From assembly GCA_964609975.1 (NCBI GenBank), contig CAZSTR010000002.1:26811-90810 (forward strand): 64,000 bases of DNA, written 5' to 3'. The position numbers were made by a program, and so were the translations under genes. How positions within the stretch are numbered: position 1 is the stretch's first letter; each line of letters begins with the position of its first letter. The DNA is from UBA5905 sp964609975 (GTDB taxonomy: Bacteria; Bacillota; Clostridia; Oscillospirales; Acutalibacteraceae). The notes beneath the pieces are model-generated. The model was given only the letters and a program-made list of their open reading frames with translations, did not search any database and had not been told where the DNA came from. This document shows positions 41,844-50,131 of the stretch, one piece after another.

Positions 41844-42649
41844 CAGCTTTTTTTGTTGTAACACATAAGCAGGCGGCTATTCCACAAAAGCCGGGCTTTG
41901 TTCCAATGCTGGTTGGCAAAAAAGATTTTTCTTTGCCGGGGGCGGCACGAGATGATATTGGTGATAATATTGCCGAAAAAAACCCCTCCTTTTGTGAGCT
42001 GACAGCGCAGTATACGATGTGGAAAAATCCTCCGGTTATGTCCGACTATGTGGCATTGGCGCATTATCGGCGTTATTTTACCACCAGAGCGCTCAGCTCA
42101 AGTTCTCGCTTTTTTCTGGATGCGGAAACGACAGAACAGGCGATGCATAAAGCGGAAGTGTTGTTGGCAGCTCCGCGATATTTCAGCTGTACAGTTGAGA
42201 AAAATTATTATCTGTACGGAGCGGGAAAGCGAAAGGATTTGGAAAACACCGAGCGTATTTTACAAGATAAGTATCCAGAGTATCTTGAGACATTTCGGCG
42301 GGTGCTTCGTCGAAATCATGCCAGCTACTTTAATATGTTTGTTATGAGCCGTATGCATTTTGAGAAATACTGTACCTGGTTGTTCGATGTGTTGTTTACT
42401 CTGGAGGCACAAACGGATTTGACTGGGTATACGGATGCCGAGAGGCGTGTGTTTGGCTATCTGTCTGAAATTCTTTTGAATGTGTGGGTGGAGAAAAATC
42501 AACTTCGCGTACGATATATGCCCGTTGCTGAAACAGAGGTAAAGGGGAATTATCAAAAGCACTGTTTTCGTAAATTTGTGGTTCAGTGGAGACGAAGAAT
42601 CTCCTACTGGGTTCGTTTACGGGATTTAAGAAAGGCGAACGATGAATAA
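41840..42649 (+). CDS. DUF4422 capsule glycosyltransferase
   Basis: The 269-residue protein matches DUF4422: FFVVTHKQAAIP at the start, GDNIAEKNPSFCELTAQYTMWKN, YVALAHYRRYF, the HASYFNMFVMSRMHFEKYC block and RVFGYLSEILLNVW. Members resemble GT32-type transferases and are found almost only in surface-polysaccharide loci. GGGAGGGG precedes ATG 41840, which overlaps the acetyltransferase stop as ATGA. It overlaps the flippase gene downstream by 8 bases. Donor unknown. Confidence 0.87.
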   Translation: MTAFFVVTHKQAAIPQKPGFVPMLVGKKDFSLPGAARDDIGDNIAEKNPSFCELTAQYTMWKNPPVMSDYVALAHYRRYFTTRALSSSSRFFLDAETTEQAMHKAEVLLAAPRYFSCTVEKNYYLYGAGKRKDLENTERILQDKYPEYLETFRRVLRRNHASYFNMFVMSRMHFEKYCTWLFDVLFTLEAQTDLTGYTDAERRVFGYLSEILLNVWVEKNQLRVRYMPVAETEVKGNYQKHCFRKFVVQWRRRISYWVRLRDLRKANDE

Positions 42650-44120
42650 TCGAGAAAAAAAGGCACCGTCTGTGCGCACCAATTTTTTGATGAACACATT
42701 TTTGACGATGTCACAGTTCATTTTTCCACTTATAACTTTTCCGTACGTTTCAAGGACTTTGCAACCTGTTGGCGTTGGAAAAGTTACTTTTGCCACCTCG
42801 GTTGTTTCATATTTTTTGATATTGGCACAGCTGGGGATACCGACCTATGGAATACGCGCCTGTGCTCGTGTGCGTGATGACCGAGAGAAACTGACGCGCA
42901 CAGTACATGAGCTTTTGTTCATCAATGTGGTGACCTGTGCGCTGGCGTATGTGCTGTTTTTTGGCGCAATTATGATTGTGCCTCGCTTCCGGCATGATTG
43001 GGTGCTGATGCTTGTTGTGAGCTTTAGTATGCTTTTCAATACGATTGGCGTTGAATGGTTATATAAAGCCATTGAGCAGTATACCTATATCACTGTGCGC
43101 TCTATCCTGTTTAAGCTTGTTGCTGTTGTGGCGATGATTATTTTAGTGCATCGGCCGGAGGACTATGTGATTTATGGTGGTATTTCCATATTTGCTGCTT
43201 CGGCGTCCAATTTGTTGAACTTTATCAATCTGCACAAGCACATCGGCTTGCGTCCGGTAGGCGATTTTCAGCCATGGCGGCATTTGAAGGCGGTGCTTGT
43301 GTTTTTTGCCATGTCCTGTACTACGACTATCTATACAAATTTAGATACGGTTATGCTGGGCTTTATGCAGGGCGATGCGGAGGTGGGATATTATAATACG
43401 GCAGTAAAAATTCGGTATTTGCTGGTTTGCTTGGTAACCTCGCTGGGAGCGGTCCTATTGCCGAGAGTGTCCTATTATATCGAAAAGAAGCAATTAGACG
43501 AATTTTATCGTGTTAATCGCAAAGCGATGAATTTTATGCTTCTGCTGGCGGCGCCTTTAACGGTATATTTCACACTCTTCGCCAATGAGGGAATTGCTTT
43601 TATTGCTTCTTCTGAGTTCGCAAATGCAGCTTTTCCGTTGCGGTTGTTATTGCCCACAATTTTGTTAATTGGAATGACGAATCTAACAGGTCTCCAGGTG
43701 CTGGTTCCTATGGGGAAAGAAAAAATTGTGTTTATTTCTACCGTCTGTGGTGCTATAACAGATTTGATTGCGAATGCCATATTGATACCCTCGATGGCTT
43801 CGGCAGGAGCGGCGATTGGCACACTGATTGCGGAAATGGTTGTGTGGGTCGTTCAGCATATTGCATTGCGAAAGACGGTTGGACAACTGTATACAGGGAT
43901 ACGATATTTTTCTATAGTTGTAGCATTGATTGCTGGAGGTATCGCTTCTTTTTGGGTGCACTATTGTGCGATTGGTACATTTTGGACCTTGGCGGTATCA
44001 GCCATCTTGTTTTTTTGTGTATATGGAGGCTTGCTATTGCTTTTGCGAGAGCCGCTGGTCACTGAGCTTGTGCAGCAGCTTGTACACAAGGCAAGCAAAT
44101 TACTCAAAAGGGAGGTTTGA
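42642..44120 (+). CDS. Wzx-type polysaccharide flippase (second)
   Basis: The 492-residue MOP-family transporter has about 12-14 helices and the start FLMNTFLTMSQFIFPLITFPYVSR, then LQPVGVGKVTFATSVVSYF and GIPTYGIRACARVRDDR. It is clearly a paralogue of, but not a copy of, the flippase at 26582. Its base composition is AT-rich like the surrounding cassette, and its start overlaps the DUF4422 gene. The internal position next to Wzy and the transferases makes it the better candidate for flipping this cassette's repeat unit. The first flippase may serve another glycan or be an ancestral component. Confidence 0.9.
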   Translation: MNNREKKAPSVRTNFLMNTFLTMSQFIFPLITFPYVSRTLQPVGVGKVTFATSVVSYFLILAQLGIPTYGIRACARVRDDREKLTRTVHELLFINVVTCALAYVLFFGAIMIVPRFRHDWVLMLVVSFSMLFNTIGVEWLYKAIEQYTYITVRSILFKLVAVVAMIILVHRPEDYVIYGGISIFAASASNLLNFINLHKHIGLRPVGDFQPWRHLKAVLVFFAMSCTTTIYTNLDTVMLGFMQGDAEVGYYNTAVKIRYLLVCLVTSLGAVLLPRVSYYIEKKQLDEFYRVNRKAMNFMLLLAAPLTVYFTLFANEGIAFIASSEFANAAFPLRLLLPTILLIGMTNLTGLQVLVPMGKEKIVFISTVCGAITDLIANAILIPSMASAGAAIGTLIAEMVVWVVQHIALRKTVGQLYTGIRYFSIVVALIAGGIASFWVHYCAIGTFWTLAVSAILFFCVYGGLLLLLREPLVTELVQQLVHKASKLLKREV

Positions 44121-44128
44121 CATCGTCG

Positions 44129-45223
44129 ATGTATGATTATCTGATTGTGGGAGCTGGGCTATACGGTGCGGTGATAGCGCGACAGGCGCTGGATGCCGGA
44201 AAGACGGTGCTGGTGGTGGACAAGCGCCCCCATATCGCCGGCAATGTGTATACCGAGGAGCTGGAGAACATTCATGTACATCGGTATGGAGCACACATTT
44301 TTCACACGAACGATTCTGCGGTGTGGAGCTATGTGAACCGCTTTGCGGAATTTAACCGCTTTACTAATGCGCCGGTGGCGAATTTCCACGGGGAACTGTA
44401 TTCCATGCCCTTCAATATGTACACCTTCAACCGGATGTGGGGTGTGGTAACACCGGAGCAGGCGGCCGCAAAAATCGAGGAACAGCGGAAGGCGGCGGGC
44501 ATCACAAACCCGAAAAACCTGGAGGAGCAGGCGATTTCGCTGGTGGGAACGGACATCTATGAAAAGCTGATTCAAGGCTATACGGAGAAGCAATGGGGCC
44601 GCCCCTGCCGGGAATTGCCGGCTTTCATCATTCGGCGGCTTCCGGTGCGTCTCACCTTTGACAACAACTATTTTAACGCTCGCTACCAGGGAATTCCGCT
44701 GGGCGGGTATACCGCTATGGTGGAGCGGATGTTGGCGGGCGCCGAGGTGCGCACGGGGGTGGATTATCTGGACCAAAAGGCGGAACTGGACGGGCTGGCG
44801 GAGCAGGTGATTTATACCGGCTCCATCGATGCCTATTTCGACTATCGACTGGGCGCGCTGCAATATCGGTCGGTGCGTTTTGAAACCGAGGTGCTGGATA
44901 TGCCGAATTTCCAGGGGAATGCCGCGGTGAACTATACGGACCGGGAGACGCCCTTCACGCGCATTATCGAGCACAAGTGGTTCGAGGACAAAAATCAACC
45001 GAAAACCGTTATCAGTCGTGAATATAGCTCCGAATGGAAGCCGGGCGACGAACCGTATTATCCGGTCAATGACCAGCGCAACAACGAGCTGTATGAGGCG
45101 TATCGCCAGCTGGCAGAGAATGAGAAAAAGGTCTCCTTTGGCGGCCGCTTGGGCGAATATAAGTATTATGACATGGACGCGGTGATTGGGGTGGCGCTGA
45201 AGAAAGCGCAGGAGCTGTTCTGA
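44129..45223 (+). CDS. glf: UDP-galactopyranose mutase
   Basis: The 364-residue flavoenzyme converts UDP-galactopyranose to UDP-galactofuranose. It shows the FAD-binding YLIVGAGLYGAVIARQ, HRYGAHIFHTND, YTEKQWGR, RLPVRLTFDNNYFNARYQGIPLGGYT, ALQYRSVRFE and the C-terminal FGGRLGEYKYYDMD. Length fits the family. I chose ATG 44129; a TTG at 44117 lies right against the GGGAGG. Base composition returns to the GC-rich level of the flanks here, so this gene likely belongs to the conserved frame of the locus. It supplies Galf donor, probably for the transferase at 25615 or others. Confidence 0.96.
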   Translation: MYDYLIVGAGLYGAVIARQALDAGKTVLVVDKRPHIAGNVYTEELENIHVHRYGAHIFHTNDSAVWSYVNRFAEFNRFTNAPVANFHGELYSMPFNMYTFNRMWGVVTPEQAAAKIEEQRKAAGITNPKNLEEQAISLVGTDIYEKLIQGYTEKQWGRPCRELPAFIIRRLPVRLTFDNNYFNARYQGIPLGGYTAMVERMLAGAEVRTGVDYLDQKAELDGLAEQVIYTGSIDAYFDYRLGALQYRSVRFETEVLDMPNFQGNAAVNYTDRETPFTRIIEHKWFEDKNQPKTVISREYSSEWKPGDEPYYPVNDQRNNELYEAYRQLAENEKKVSFGGRLGEYKYYDMDAVIGVALKKAQELF

Positions 45224-45262
45224 GCCACGGCGAAGCGTAGACCCGAAGCAAAGGAGAACGAA

Positions 45263-45940
45263 ATGTATCTATACGAAATGCACCAGCACACCGGCGGCTG
45301 TAGCGCCTGCTCCGCCGCCGAGCCTCGCGAGGTGGTGCGGGCGCTGAAAAGGGACGGCTTTTCCGGCATGGTGCTGACCAACCATTTTTATCACGGAAAC
45401 ACCGGGATTGTGCGACATCAGCCCTGGGAGGATTTCGTGCGCCCCTTCGAAGCAGCCTATGAGGAGGCGCGCGCCGAAGGAGAGCGGCTGGATTTTGATG
45501 TGCTCTTCGGCCTGGAGGAGGCGGTGGGCGGCGGCAAAGAGGTGCTGCTGTATGGCATCACCCCAACCTTTCTCTATGCCCATCCGGAGTTGCGGGACGG
45601 CGGACTGGAGCTGGTGGCGGAGCGGGTACATGAGGCCGGCGGGCTGGTGTTTCAAGCCCATCCCTTTCGGGTGCGGGACTATATCGAAGATCCCAACGCG
45701 CCGTTGCCGACGGCTTTCCTGGACGGAATGGAAACCTTCAACGCCTGCAACGGCGATTTGGAAAACCGGCGGGCGGAGCTGTATGCCCAGGCCAATGGAC
45801 TGCGCCCCTGCGCCGGGTCGGACGCCCACGCGGCGGATTTCTCCGCTCGTGTCGGAATTGTCGCGGAACGGCGTTTGCACACCGAGGCGGAGCTGGCGGA
45901 GGCCTTGCGCCGGGGTGAATACACTCTGCAAACGAAATGA
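45263..45940 (+). CDS. PHP-domain metal-dependent phosphoesterase
   Basis: The 225-residue protein has the four PHP metal motifs: EMHQHTGG (His7, His9), VLTNHFYH, FQAHPFR and AGSDAH. Such proteins are phosphoesterases or phosphatases. Locus neighbours raise the possibility of a tyrosine-phosphatase role like CpsB/Wzb, but CpsB-specific context is absent and the encoded kinase-like domain is degenerate. AAGGAG precedes the ATG. It begins 39 bases after glf and may be its operon partner. A terminator-like hairpin follows. Confidence 0.85.
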   Translation: MYLYEMHQHTGGCSACSAAEPREVVRALKRDGFSGMVLTNHFYHGNTGIVRHQPWEDFVRPFEAAYEEARAEGERLDFDVLFGLEEAVGGGKEVLLYGITPTFLYAHPELRDGGLELVAERVHEAGGLVFQAHPFRVRDYIEDPNAPLPTAFLDGMETFNACNGDLENRRAELYAQANGLRPCAGSDAHAADFSARVGIVAERRLHTEAELAEALRRGEYTLQTK

Positions 45941-45942
45941 TA

Positions 45943-45970
45943 AAAGCGAAGGCCACGCGGCCTTCGCTTT
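45943..45970 (+). terminator. Hairpin after the PHP gene, probable end of the locus
   Basis: A 12-bp perfect stem (45943-45954 with 45959-45970) has an ACGC loop. The T content lies in the stem rather than in a tail, so efficiency is uncertain. Confidence 0.6.
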
Positions 45971-46052
45971 ATCACCATATACAATAGGGTGGTATATAAT
46001 GGGCAATGGGGAGCGCGGCCGGGCATCCTCTGTGAGAACTTCCCCGGCGGTA

Positions 46053-46081
46053 TTGCTTTTTCGTTGGGAAATTGCTATAAT
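46053..46081 (+). promoter_or_regulatory. Sigma-A promoter of the DEAD-box helicase gene
   Basis: TTGCTT (46053-46058) and TATAAT (46076-46081) have a 17-base spacer. Confidence 0.7.
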
Positions 46082-46115
46082 GGGCAAAGGAGTATAAGAA
46101 AGGATTCAAAAGAAT

Positions 46116-47291
46116 ATGGCACAGACAGAAAACGGATTTTCTTCTTTGGCCCTTAGCGAGCCGACTATGAAGGCGCTGGACGCGATGGGCTTCAATGCCC
46201 CCACCCCGATTCAGCGGGAAACGATTCCACTGATGATGGAGGGGCGGGATTTAATTGCGAAGGCCCCTACCGGCACAGGAAAAACCTGCGCCTTCGGCAT
46301 TCCGCTGATTGAATGTCTAAACCCGGACATGAAGGATTTGCAGGCGGTGGTGGTTTGCCCCACACGGGAGCTTTGCGAGCAGATTACGGCGGATTTGCGG
46401 GCGCTGGTGCGCTTCAACCCGGCGATTCGGGTGGCGGCGGTATACGGCGGTCAGCCCATGGGGAAGCAGGTGGAGGCGTTGAAGCGCCATCCTCATATTG
46501 TGGTGGCGACGCCCGGCCGCCTGCTGGACCATATGAGCCGCGGAAATATTTGGCTGGGGAATTTGTATACGGCGGTTCTGGACGAAGCGGACGAAATGCT
46601 GAAAATGGGCTTCATCAAGGATGTGCGCCGCATCCTCAACGCTACCCCCGGTGACACCCAGGTGGTGATGTTCAGCGCTACCATTTCCCGGGAGGTGATG
46701 GATGTGGCCTGGGAATATCAGCACGATGCGGTGGAAATTCAGGTGGCGGCGGAGGGCGACAGCCGCCCCCGTATCGACCAATATCTCATCCCCTCCTCCG
46801 GCTCTCAGCGTCTGGAGGATATGCTGGATATCATCCGACAGGAGGATTATCACCGAGTGATGGTGTTCGCCAACATGAAATGCACCGTGCGCCAGCTCAC
46901 CGAGCGCCTGCAAAAGCGTCATGGCTCAGTAGACTGTCTCCATGGAGATATGCCCCAGGTTCTGCGCAACAAGGTGATGGCAAAATTCCGCGCCAACCAG
47001 CTGGAGCTGCTGGTAGCCACGGATGTGGCCGCCCGTGGGATTGATGTGGAGGATGTAGAAGCGGTTTTCAACTATGACATCCCGGAGGAGAACGAATATT
47101 ATCTCCATCGCATCGGCCGCACCGGCCGGGCGAAGCGTCAGGGCGCCGCCTACACCTTCTACACGGAGAGCGATCGCTATCGGATTCGGGATATTCTCAA
47201 ATATACCCGGTCGGAGGCAATGGCTATGCGCTTCGATGAAAACCGCCGGTTGGTTTCGGCGGAAACAACTGCTGAACAGCCGAAAAACTGA
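46116..47291 (+). CDS. DEAD-box RNA helicase, minimal core
   Basis: The 391-residue protein holds all core motifs: Q-motif (FNAPTPIQ), APTGTGKT, PTRELCEQ, TPGR, DEADE, SAT, GDMPQ, VATDVAARGID and HRIGRTGR. It stops right after motif VI, with only a short tail, so it lacks the RNA-binding extension of CsdA or DbpA and resembles eIF4A in size. DEAD-box helicases remodel RNA during ribosome assembly, decay or cold adaptation. AGGA lies upstream of the ATG. It has its own promoter and terminator. Confidence 0.95.
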   Translation: MAQTENGFSSLALSEPTMKALDAMGFNAPTPIQRETIPLMMEGRDLIAKAPTGTGKTCAFGIPLIECLNPDMKDLQAVVVCPTRELCEQITADLRALVRFNPAIRVAAVYGGQPMGKQVEALKRHPHIVVATPGRLLDHMSRGNIWLGNLYTAVLDEADEMLKMGFIKDVRRILNATPGDTQVVMFSATISREVMDVAWEYQHDAVEIQVAAEGDSRPRIDQYLIPSSGSQRLEDMLDIIRQEDYHRVMVFANMKCTVRQLTERLQKRHGSVDCLHGDMPQVLRNKVMAKFRANQLELLVATDVAARGIDVEDVEAVFNYDIPEENEYYLHRIGRTGRAKRQGAAYTFYTESDRYRIRDILKYTRSEAMAMRFDENRRLVSAETTAEQPKN

Positions 47292-47301
47292 AAAAATTTC
47301 C

Positions 47302-47344
47302 AAAGGGAAGCGCCGGTTTTTTGACCGGTCGCTTCCCTTTTTTG
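47302..47344 (+). terminator. Terminator of the DEAD-box helicase gene
   Basis: AAAGGGAAGCG-CCGG pairs with CCGG-CGCTTCCCTTT (47302-47316 with 47324-47340) and ends in T residues. Confidence 0.82.
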
Positions 47345-47754
47345 CACCAAAAGTGGGCGAAGGATTGGCAATTCCACCCGGATTTTAGATTTATACGGAA
47401 AAATGTAAAAAAATCCGAGCGAAAACTAGGAAAACCTGGATTTTCGGCTAAAATAAATTGATTTTTTCTCTTTTTTGCGGTCGCTGGATGGGGCGGATTT
47501 GGTTGGTTGCACAAAAAATTGCCATTTTTCGGGAGCTTTGATTTCGCTCCCATAAATGGCAGAAAAAGGCAAAAAGTGAGGAAAAGGTTACAATTTTGTA
47601 ACCTTTTCCTCACTTTTTTGGTCGGATTTACGCAAAATGCGGAAAAATGCCGCGAAAACGCTGCCGGCCGTTTTTGAATTTTGGTTTTGCGGCTTTTTTC
47701 GAAAAAACCGCGAAATTATTGCATTTTGCACAAAAACCGTGCTTTTCAATGCGG
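47345..47754. other. Gene-free interval with stacked hairpins
   Basis: About 410 bases without a convincing coding region. They contain three inverted repeats: near 47517-47562 (TTGCCATTT..GGGAGC with GCTCCC..AAATGGCA), the strong 47571-47618 terminator-like repeat, and 47689-47711 (GCGG-TTTTTT-CG-AAAAAA-CCGC). A small RNA ending at the middle repeat is possible, but I cannot find a convincing promoter for it. Confidence 0.5.
47571..47620. terminator. Orphan bidirectional terminator-like repeat
   Basis: A 23-bp perfect inverted repeat (47571-47593 with 47596-47618) has A-run and T-run feet. It lies more than 250 bases beyond the helicase terminator, so it must end some other transcript or act as a backup. 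Confidence 0.7.
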
Positions 47755-47783
47755 TTGACATTACGGATTTGTCTGCGTATAAT
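47755..47783 (+). promoter_or_regulatory. Consensus sigma-A promoter of the G5/3D protein gene
   Basis: A perfect TTGACA (47755-47760), a 17-base spacer and a perfect TATAAT (47778-47783). Predicted transcription start is about 47790. Confidence 0.88.
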
Positions 47784-47789
47784 GGCACA

Positions 47790-48093
47790 TAGATTGAAAG
47801 TCCCCATTGTTTGACCGATTTGCAGAGGACTGCGCGAAGGTGCCGGCGATGAATTTCTGTGTGCTGCCGAAAAGCCTTTGCTTCCCCCTCTTGCTGTTTT
47901 GAATAAACGGAGAATCCAACCGAAACGGCAAGCGTCCCTGCAAACAACAGACGGTGCGCTCCTTTAGGAAGGAACGGAGATTTTGCATAACCTTCCGAAA
48001 AAGAGAAATACTGGAATCGGGCGATATATTTTCCGGTTTCCGTTGGATGCTCTGTATGGCAGAACCTGCTCCGTCGGCAGAAAGGAAGCAATT
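47790..48093 (+). promoter_or_regulatory. Long (about 300-base) 5' leader, unassigned
   Basis: The predicted transcript runs about 300 bases before its start codon. It contains GC pairings such as CGGC(GATG..GTGCT)GCCG near 47840 and GGAAGG..CCTTCC near 47967-47996. I compared it by eye with the ydaO/c-di-AMP switch, often found before wall-remodelling genes, and did not find that consensus. No riboswitch class is assigned. Confidence 0.4.
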
Positions 48094-49128
48094 ATGGAAC
48101 AACTCAACCGAATTATGGCGATTTTGCGGCGCTTTGTGCGCACCCGTATTTGCGCCGCCCTTTGTCTGGCGTTGGCCACTACGTTGATGGTGACCTTCGT
48201 CTCCGTGAACTCGCAGGCGGTGACTGTCAACGACGGCGAATCCAGCCGCGTGGTGCTGACCATGCACAGTGACCCCTATTTGACCGTTTCCGCCGCCGGT
48301 GTGGCTCTGGAAAGCTATGACCGCTTGCAGGTGAATCCGGTGGCTGGGACCATTGATGTGAACCGGGCGATGACTGTGGAGGTGCGGGCGGATGGCCTGT
48401 CCACGCTGCTGCACATGAACGATGGCACGGTGGCGGAGGCTTTGCGCCGGGCGCAGGTGACGGTGGGCGCTTATGACACCGTCAGCGAGAAAACGGACAC
48501 ACCCGTCACCGATGGCATGGCCATCACGGTGGAGCGGGTGGCCTATGAGGAATATCAGGTCACCGAGGCGGTTCCCTTTGAGACGGTGACGAAATACACC
48601 TGCGTGCTCTTGCCGGGGCGCACGAAGGTGCAGCAGGCCGGTGTGAACGGAAGCAAAACCCTCACCTATCGGAAAACACTGGTGGACGGCCAGGTGGTGG
48701 CCACGGATTTGGTGAGTGAAAAGGTGACCAAAAAAGCGGTTTCCAAAATCGTGTTGAAGGGCGCCAGCTTTGGCACGCCCTTGTCGGAGGCGCCCTTTGA
48801 CATCCAGCTGGATGCGAAGGGACAGCCGGTGAGCTATAAGAAGGTGTATACCGGAAAAAGCTGTACCGCCTATTCCACCGGCACGCGGGGCGCGTCCGGG
48901 ATGAAGCTGAAGGTGGGCACCGTGGCTGTGAATCCCAATATCATCCCCTACGGAACGAAGCTGTGGATTACCTCCGCCGATGGAAAGTTTGTGTATGGCT
49001 ATGCCATCGCGGCAGACACCGGCGCCTTTGCCAGCGGCACGCGCACCTTCTGCGATGTGTATATGGGCTCTTATGCGGAGGCTTGCGCCTTCGGCCGGAG
49101 AAATCTGAACATTTATGTGATCGGCTAA
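48094..49128 (+). CDS. Secreted G5/3D-domain cell-wall protein (YabE-like)
   Basis: The 344-residue protein has a signal-anchor helix (about 20-40), a DUF348 ubiquitin-like repeat region (DPYLTVSAAGVALESYD, DGLSTLLHMNDGTVAEAL), a G5 domain (PFETVTKYTCVLLPGRTKVQQAGVNGSKTLTYRKTLVDGQ) and a C-terminal 3D domain with its aspartates (IAADTGAF, TFCDVYMG). YabE/Rpf-like proteins with 3D domains are lytic-transglycosylase-type peptidoglycan hydrolases involved in wall remodelling or spore outgrowth. GAAAGGA precedes ATG 48094. It has a consensus promoter with a long leader. The catalytic Asp set suggests activity, but substrate cleavage is inferred. Confidence 0.9.
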   Translation: MEQLNRIMAILRRFVRTRICAALCLALATTLMVTFVSVNSQAVTVNDGESSRVVLTMHSDPYLTVSAAGVALESYDRLQVNPVAGTIDVNRAMTVEVRADGLSTLLHMNDGTVAEALRRAQVTVGAYDTVSEKTDTPVTDGMAITVERVAYEEYQVTEAVPFETVTKYTCVLLPGRTKVQQAGVNGSKTLTYRKTLVDGQVVATDLVSEKVTKKAVSKIVLKGASFGTPLSEAPFDIQLDAKGQPVSYKKVYTGKSCTAYSTGTRGASGMKLKVGTVAVNPNIIPYGTKLWITSADGKFVYGYAIAADTGAFASGTRTFCDVYMGSYAEACAFGRRNLNIYVIG

Positions 49129-49145
49129 TGCGATGAAAAATCAGG

Positions 49146-49180
49146 ACGCTTCCGCCTACTGGCGGGGGCGTCCTTTCTGC
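49146..49180 (+). terminator. Terminator of the G5/3D gene
   Basis: GGACGC-CCGCC and GGCGG-GCGTCC pair around a TACT loop with an internal mismatch, followed by TTTCTGCTTTT. Confidence 0.65.
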
Positions 49181-49186
49181 TTTTCG

Positions 49187-49215
49187 GCATAAATGAGCCG
49201 CGCCCTCTCATATAT
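49187..49215 (+). promoter_or_regulatory. Probable sigma-G-type promoter of the pdaA-like gene
   Basis: GCATA (49187-49191), a 17-base spacer and CATATAT (49209-49215) fit the forespore sigma-G consensus at the -35 completely and at the -10 in part. B. subtilis pdaA is sigma-G dependent, which agrees. Confidence 0.6.
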
Positions 49216-49239
49216 TTTGGAAAAAAGGAGGGGGTCGGG

Positions 49240-50049
49240 ATGTTTTTGGTTATTAAACGCGCCCAGGCGCTGCTGGCGCTGACGGTGGCTGTGGCCTTGA
49301 CGGCGGGGGCGATTGGCTTGGGGGCGTATGGGCAAAGGCGGGCAACCGTCGCAGCCGCGGCGGTCACCAACTGGGGGCTGGGCTTTCATGAGGCGGGACA
49401 ACCGCCCACCGGGAACGCCTCGGTGGAACAGCTGAAGGGCTATAACGCCTATTATCGCGGGAGCGAGACGGAAAAGACGATTTATCTGACCTTTGATGCG
49501 GGCTATGAAAACGGATATACCGCCTCCATTTTGGACACGCTGAAGAAGCAGGGGGTGTCGGCGACCTTTTTCGTTGTGGGGCATTATCTGGACACGGCGC
49601 CGGAGCTGGTGCAACGGATGGTGGCGGAGGGACACACCGTCGGCAACCACACCGACCATCATCCGGATATGTCGGCCATCGCCGACCGGGCGGCCTTCGA
49701 ACAAGAGCTTCAAGGGGTGGAGGAGCGCTATCAGAAGCTGATCGGCGCGCCCATGGAGAAGCTCTATCGCCCGCCCCAGGGAAAATATAGCGTGAAAAAC
49801 CTCGAAATGGCGCAACAGCTGGGCTATGCCACCTTCTTCTGGAGCTTGGCTTATGTGGATTGGTATACCGACCGTCAGCCGACGGCACAGCAGGCCTTCG
49901 ACAGGTTGTTGCCGCGGATGCATAACGGGGCAATTTTGCTGTTGCACAGCACCTCCGCCACCAACGCTTCCATTCTTGACGAGTTGCTCACCGCCTGGAA
50001 ACAGCAGGGCTATACCTTCGAAAAACTTTCCCGGCTTTGCGTCGCATAA
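49240..50049 (+). CDS. PdaA-like spore-cortex muramic lactam deacetylase
   Basis: The 269-residue polysaccharide deacetylase (CE4) has an N-terminal membrane/signal helix and NWGLGF upstream of the catalytic domain, as in PdaA. Catalytic residues are Asp86 in TFDAGYENG and the metal histidines in GNHTDHHPD (137, 141), followed by RPPQGKYS and NGAILLLHS. PdaA removes acetyl from muramic acid so that muramic-delta-lactam can form in the spore cortex. A second-residue change from the usual TFDNG to TFDAG is notable. AAGGAGG precedes the ATG, and the promoter resembles sigma-G. It supports sporulation in this organism. Confidence 0.88.
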   Translation: MFLVIKRAQALLALTVAVALTAGAIGLGAYGQRRATVAAAAVTNWGLGFHEAGQPPTGNASVEQLKGYNAYYRGSETEKTIYLTFDAGYENGYTASILDTLKKQGVSATFFVVGHYLDTAPELVQRMVAEGHTVGNHTDHHPDMSAIADRAAFEQELQGVEERYQKLIGAPMEKLYRPPQGKYSVKNLEMAQQLGYATFFWSLAYVDWYTDRQPTAQQAFDRLLPRMHNGAILLLHSTSATNASILDELLTAWKQQGYTFEKLSRLCVA

Positions 50050-50131
50050 GCGGGGACGAAAGGGGCATACTTCTATTGCCGCGGAGCGAAGGGCGCTTCG
50101 CCGCAATCCGTCAGAAAGGAGAGCACCGATT

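Noticed and set aside
25615..45223. Prophage or conjugative element within the polysaccharide region
   Set aside because: All genes have surface-polysaccharide functions; no integrase, structural phage genes or attachment repeats were seen there.
47790..48093. c-di-AMP (ydaO) riboswitch before the G5/3D gene
   Set aside because: I looked for the conserved ydaO core and did not find it; only an unassigned leader is reported.
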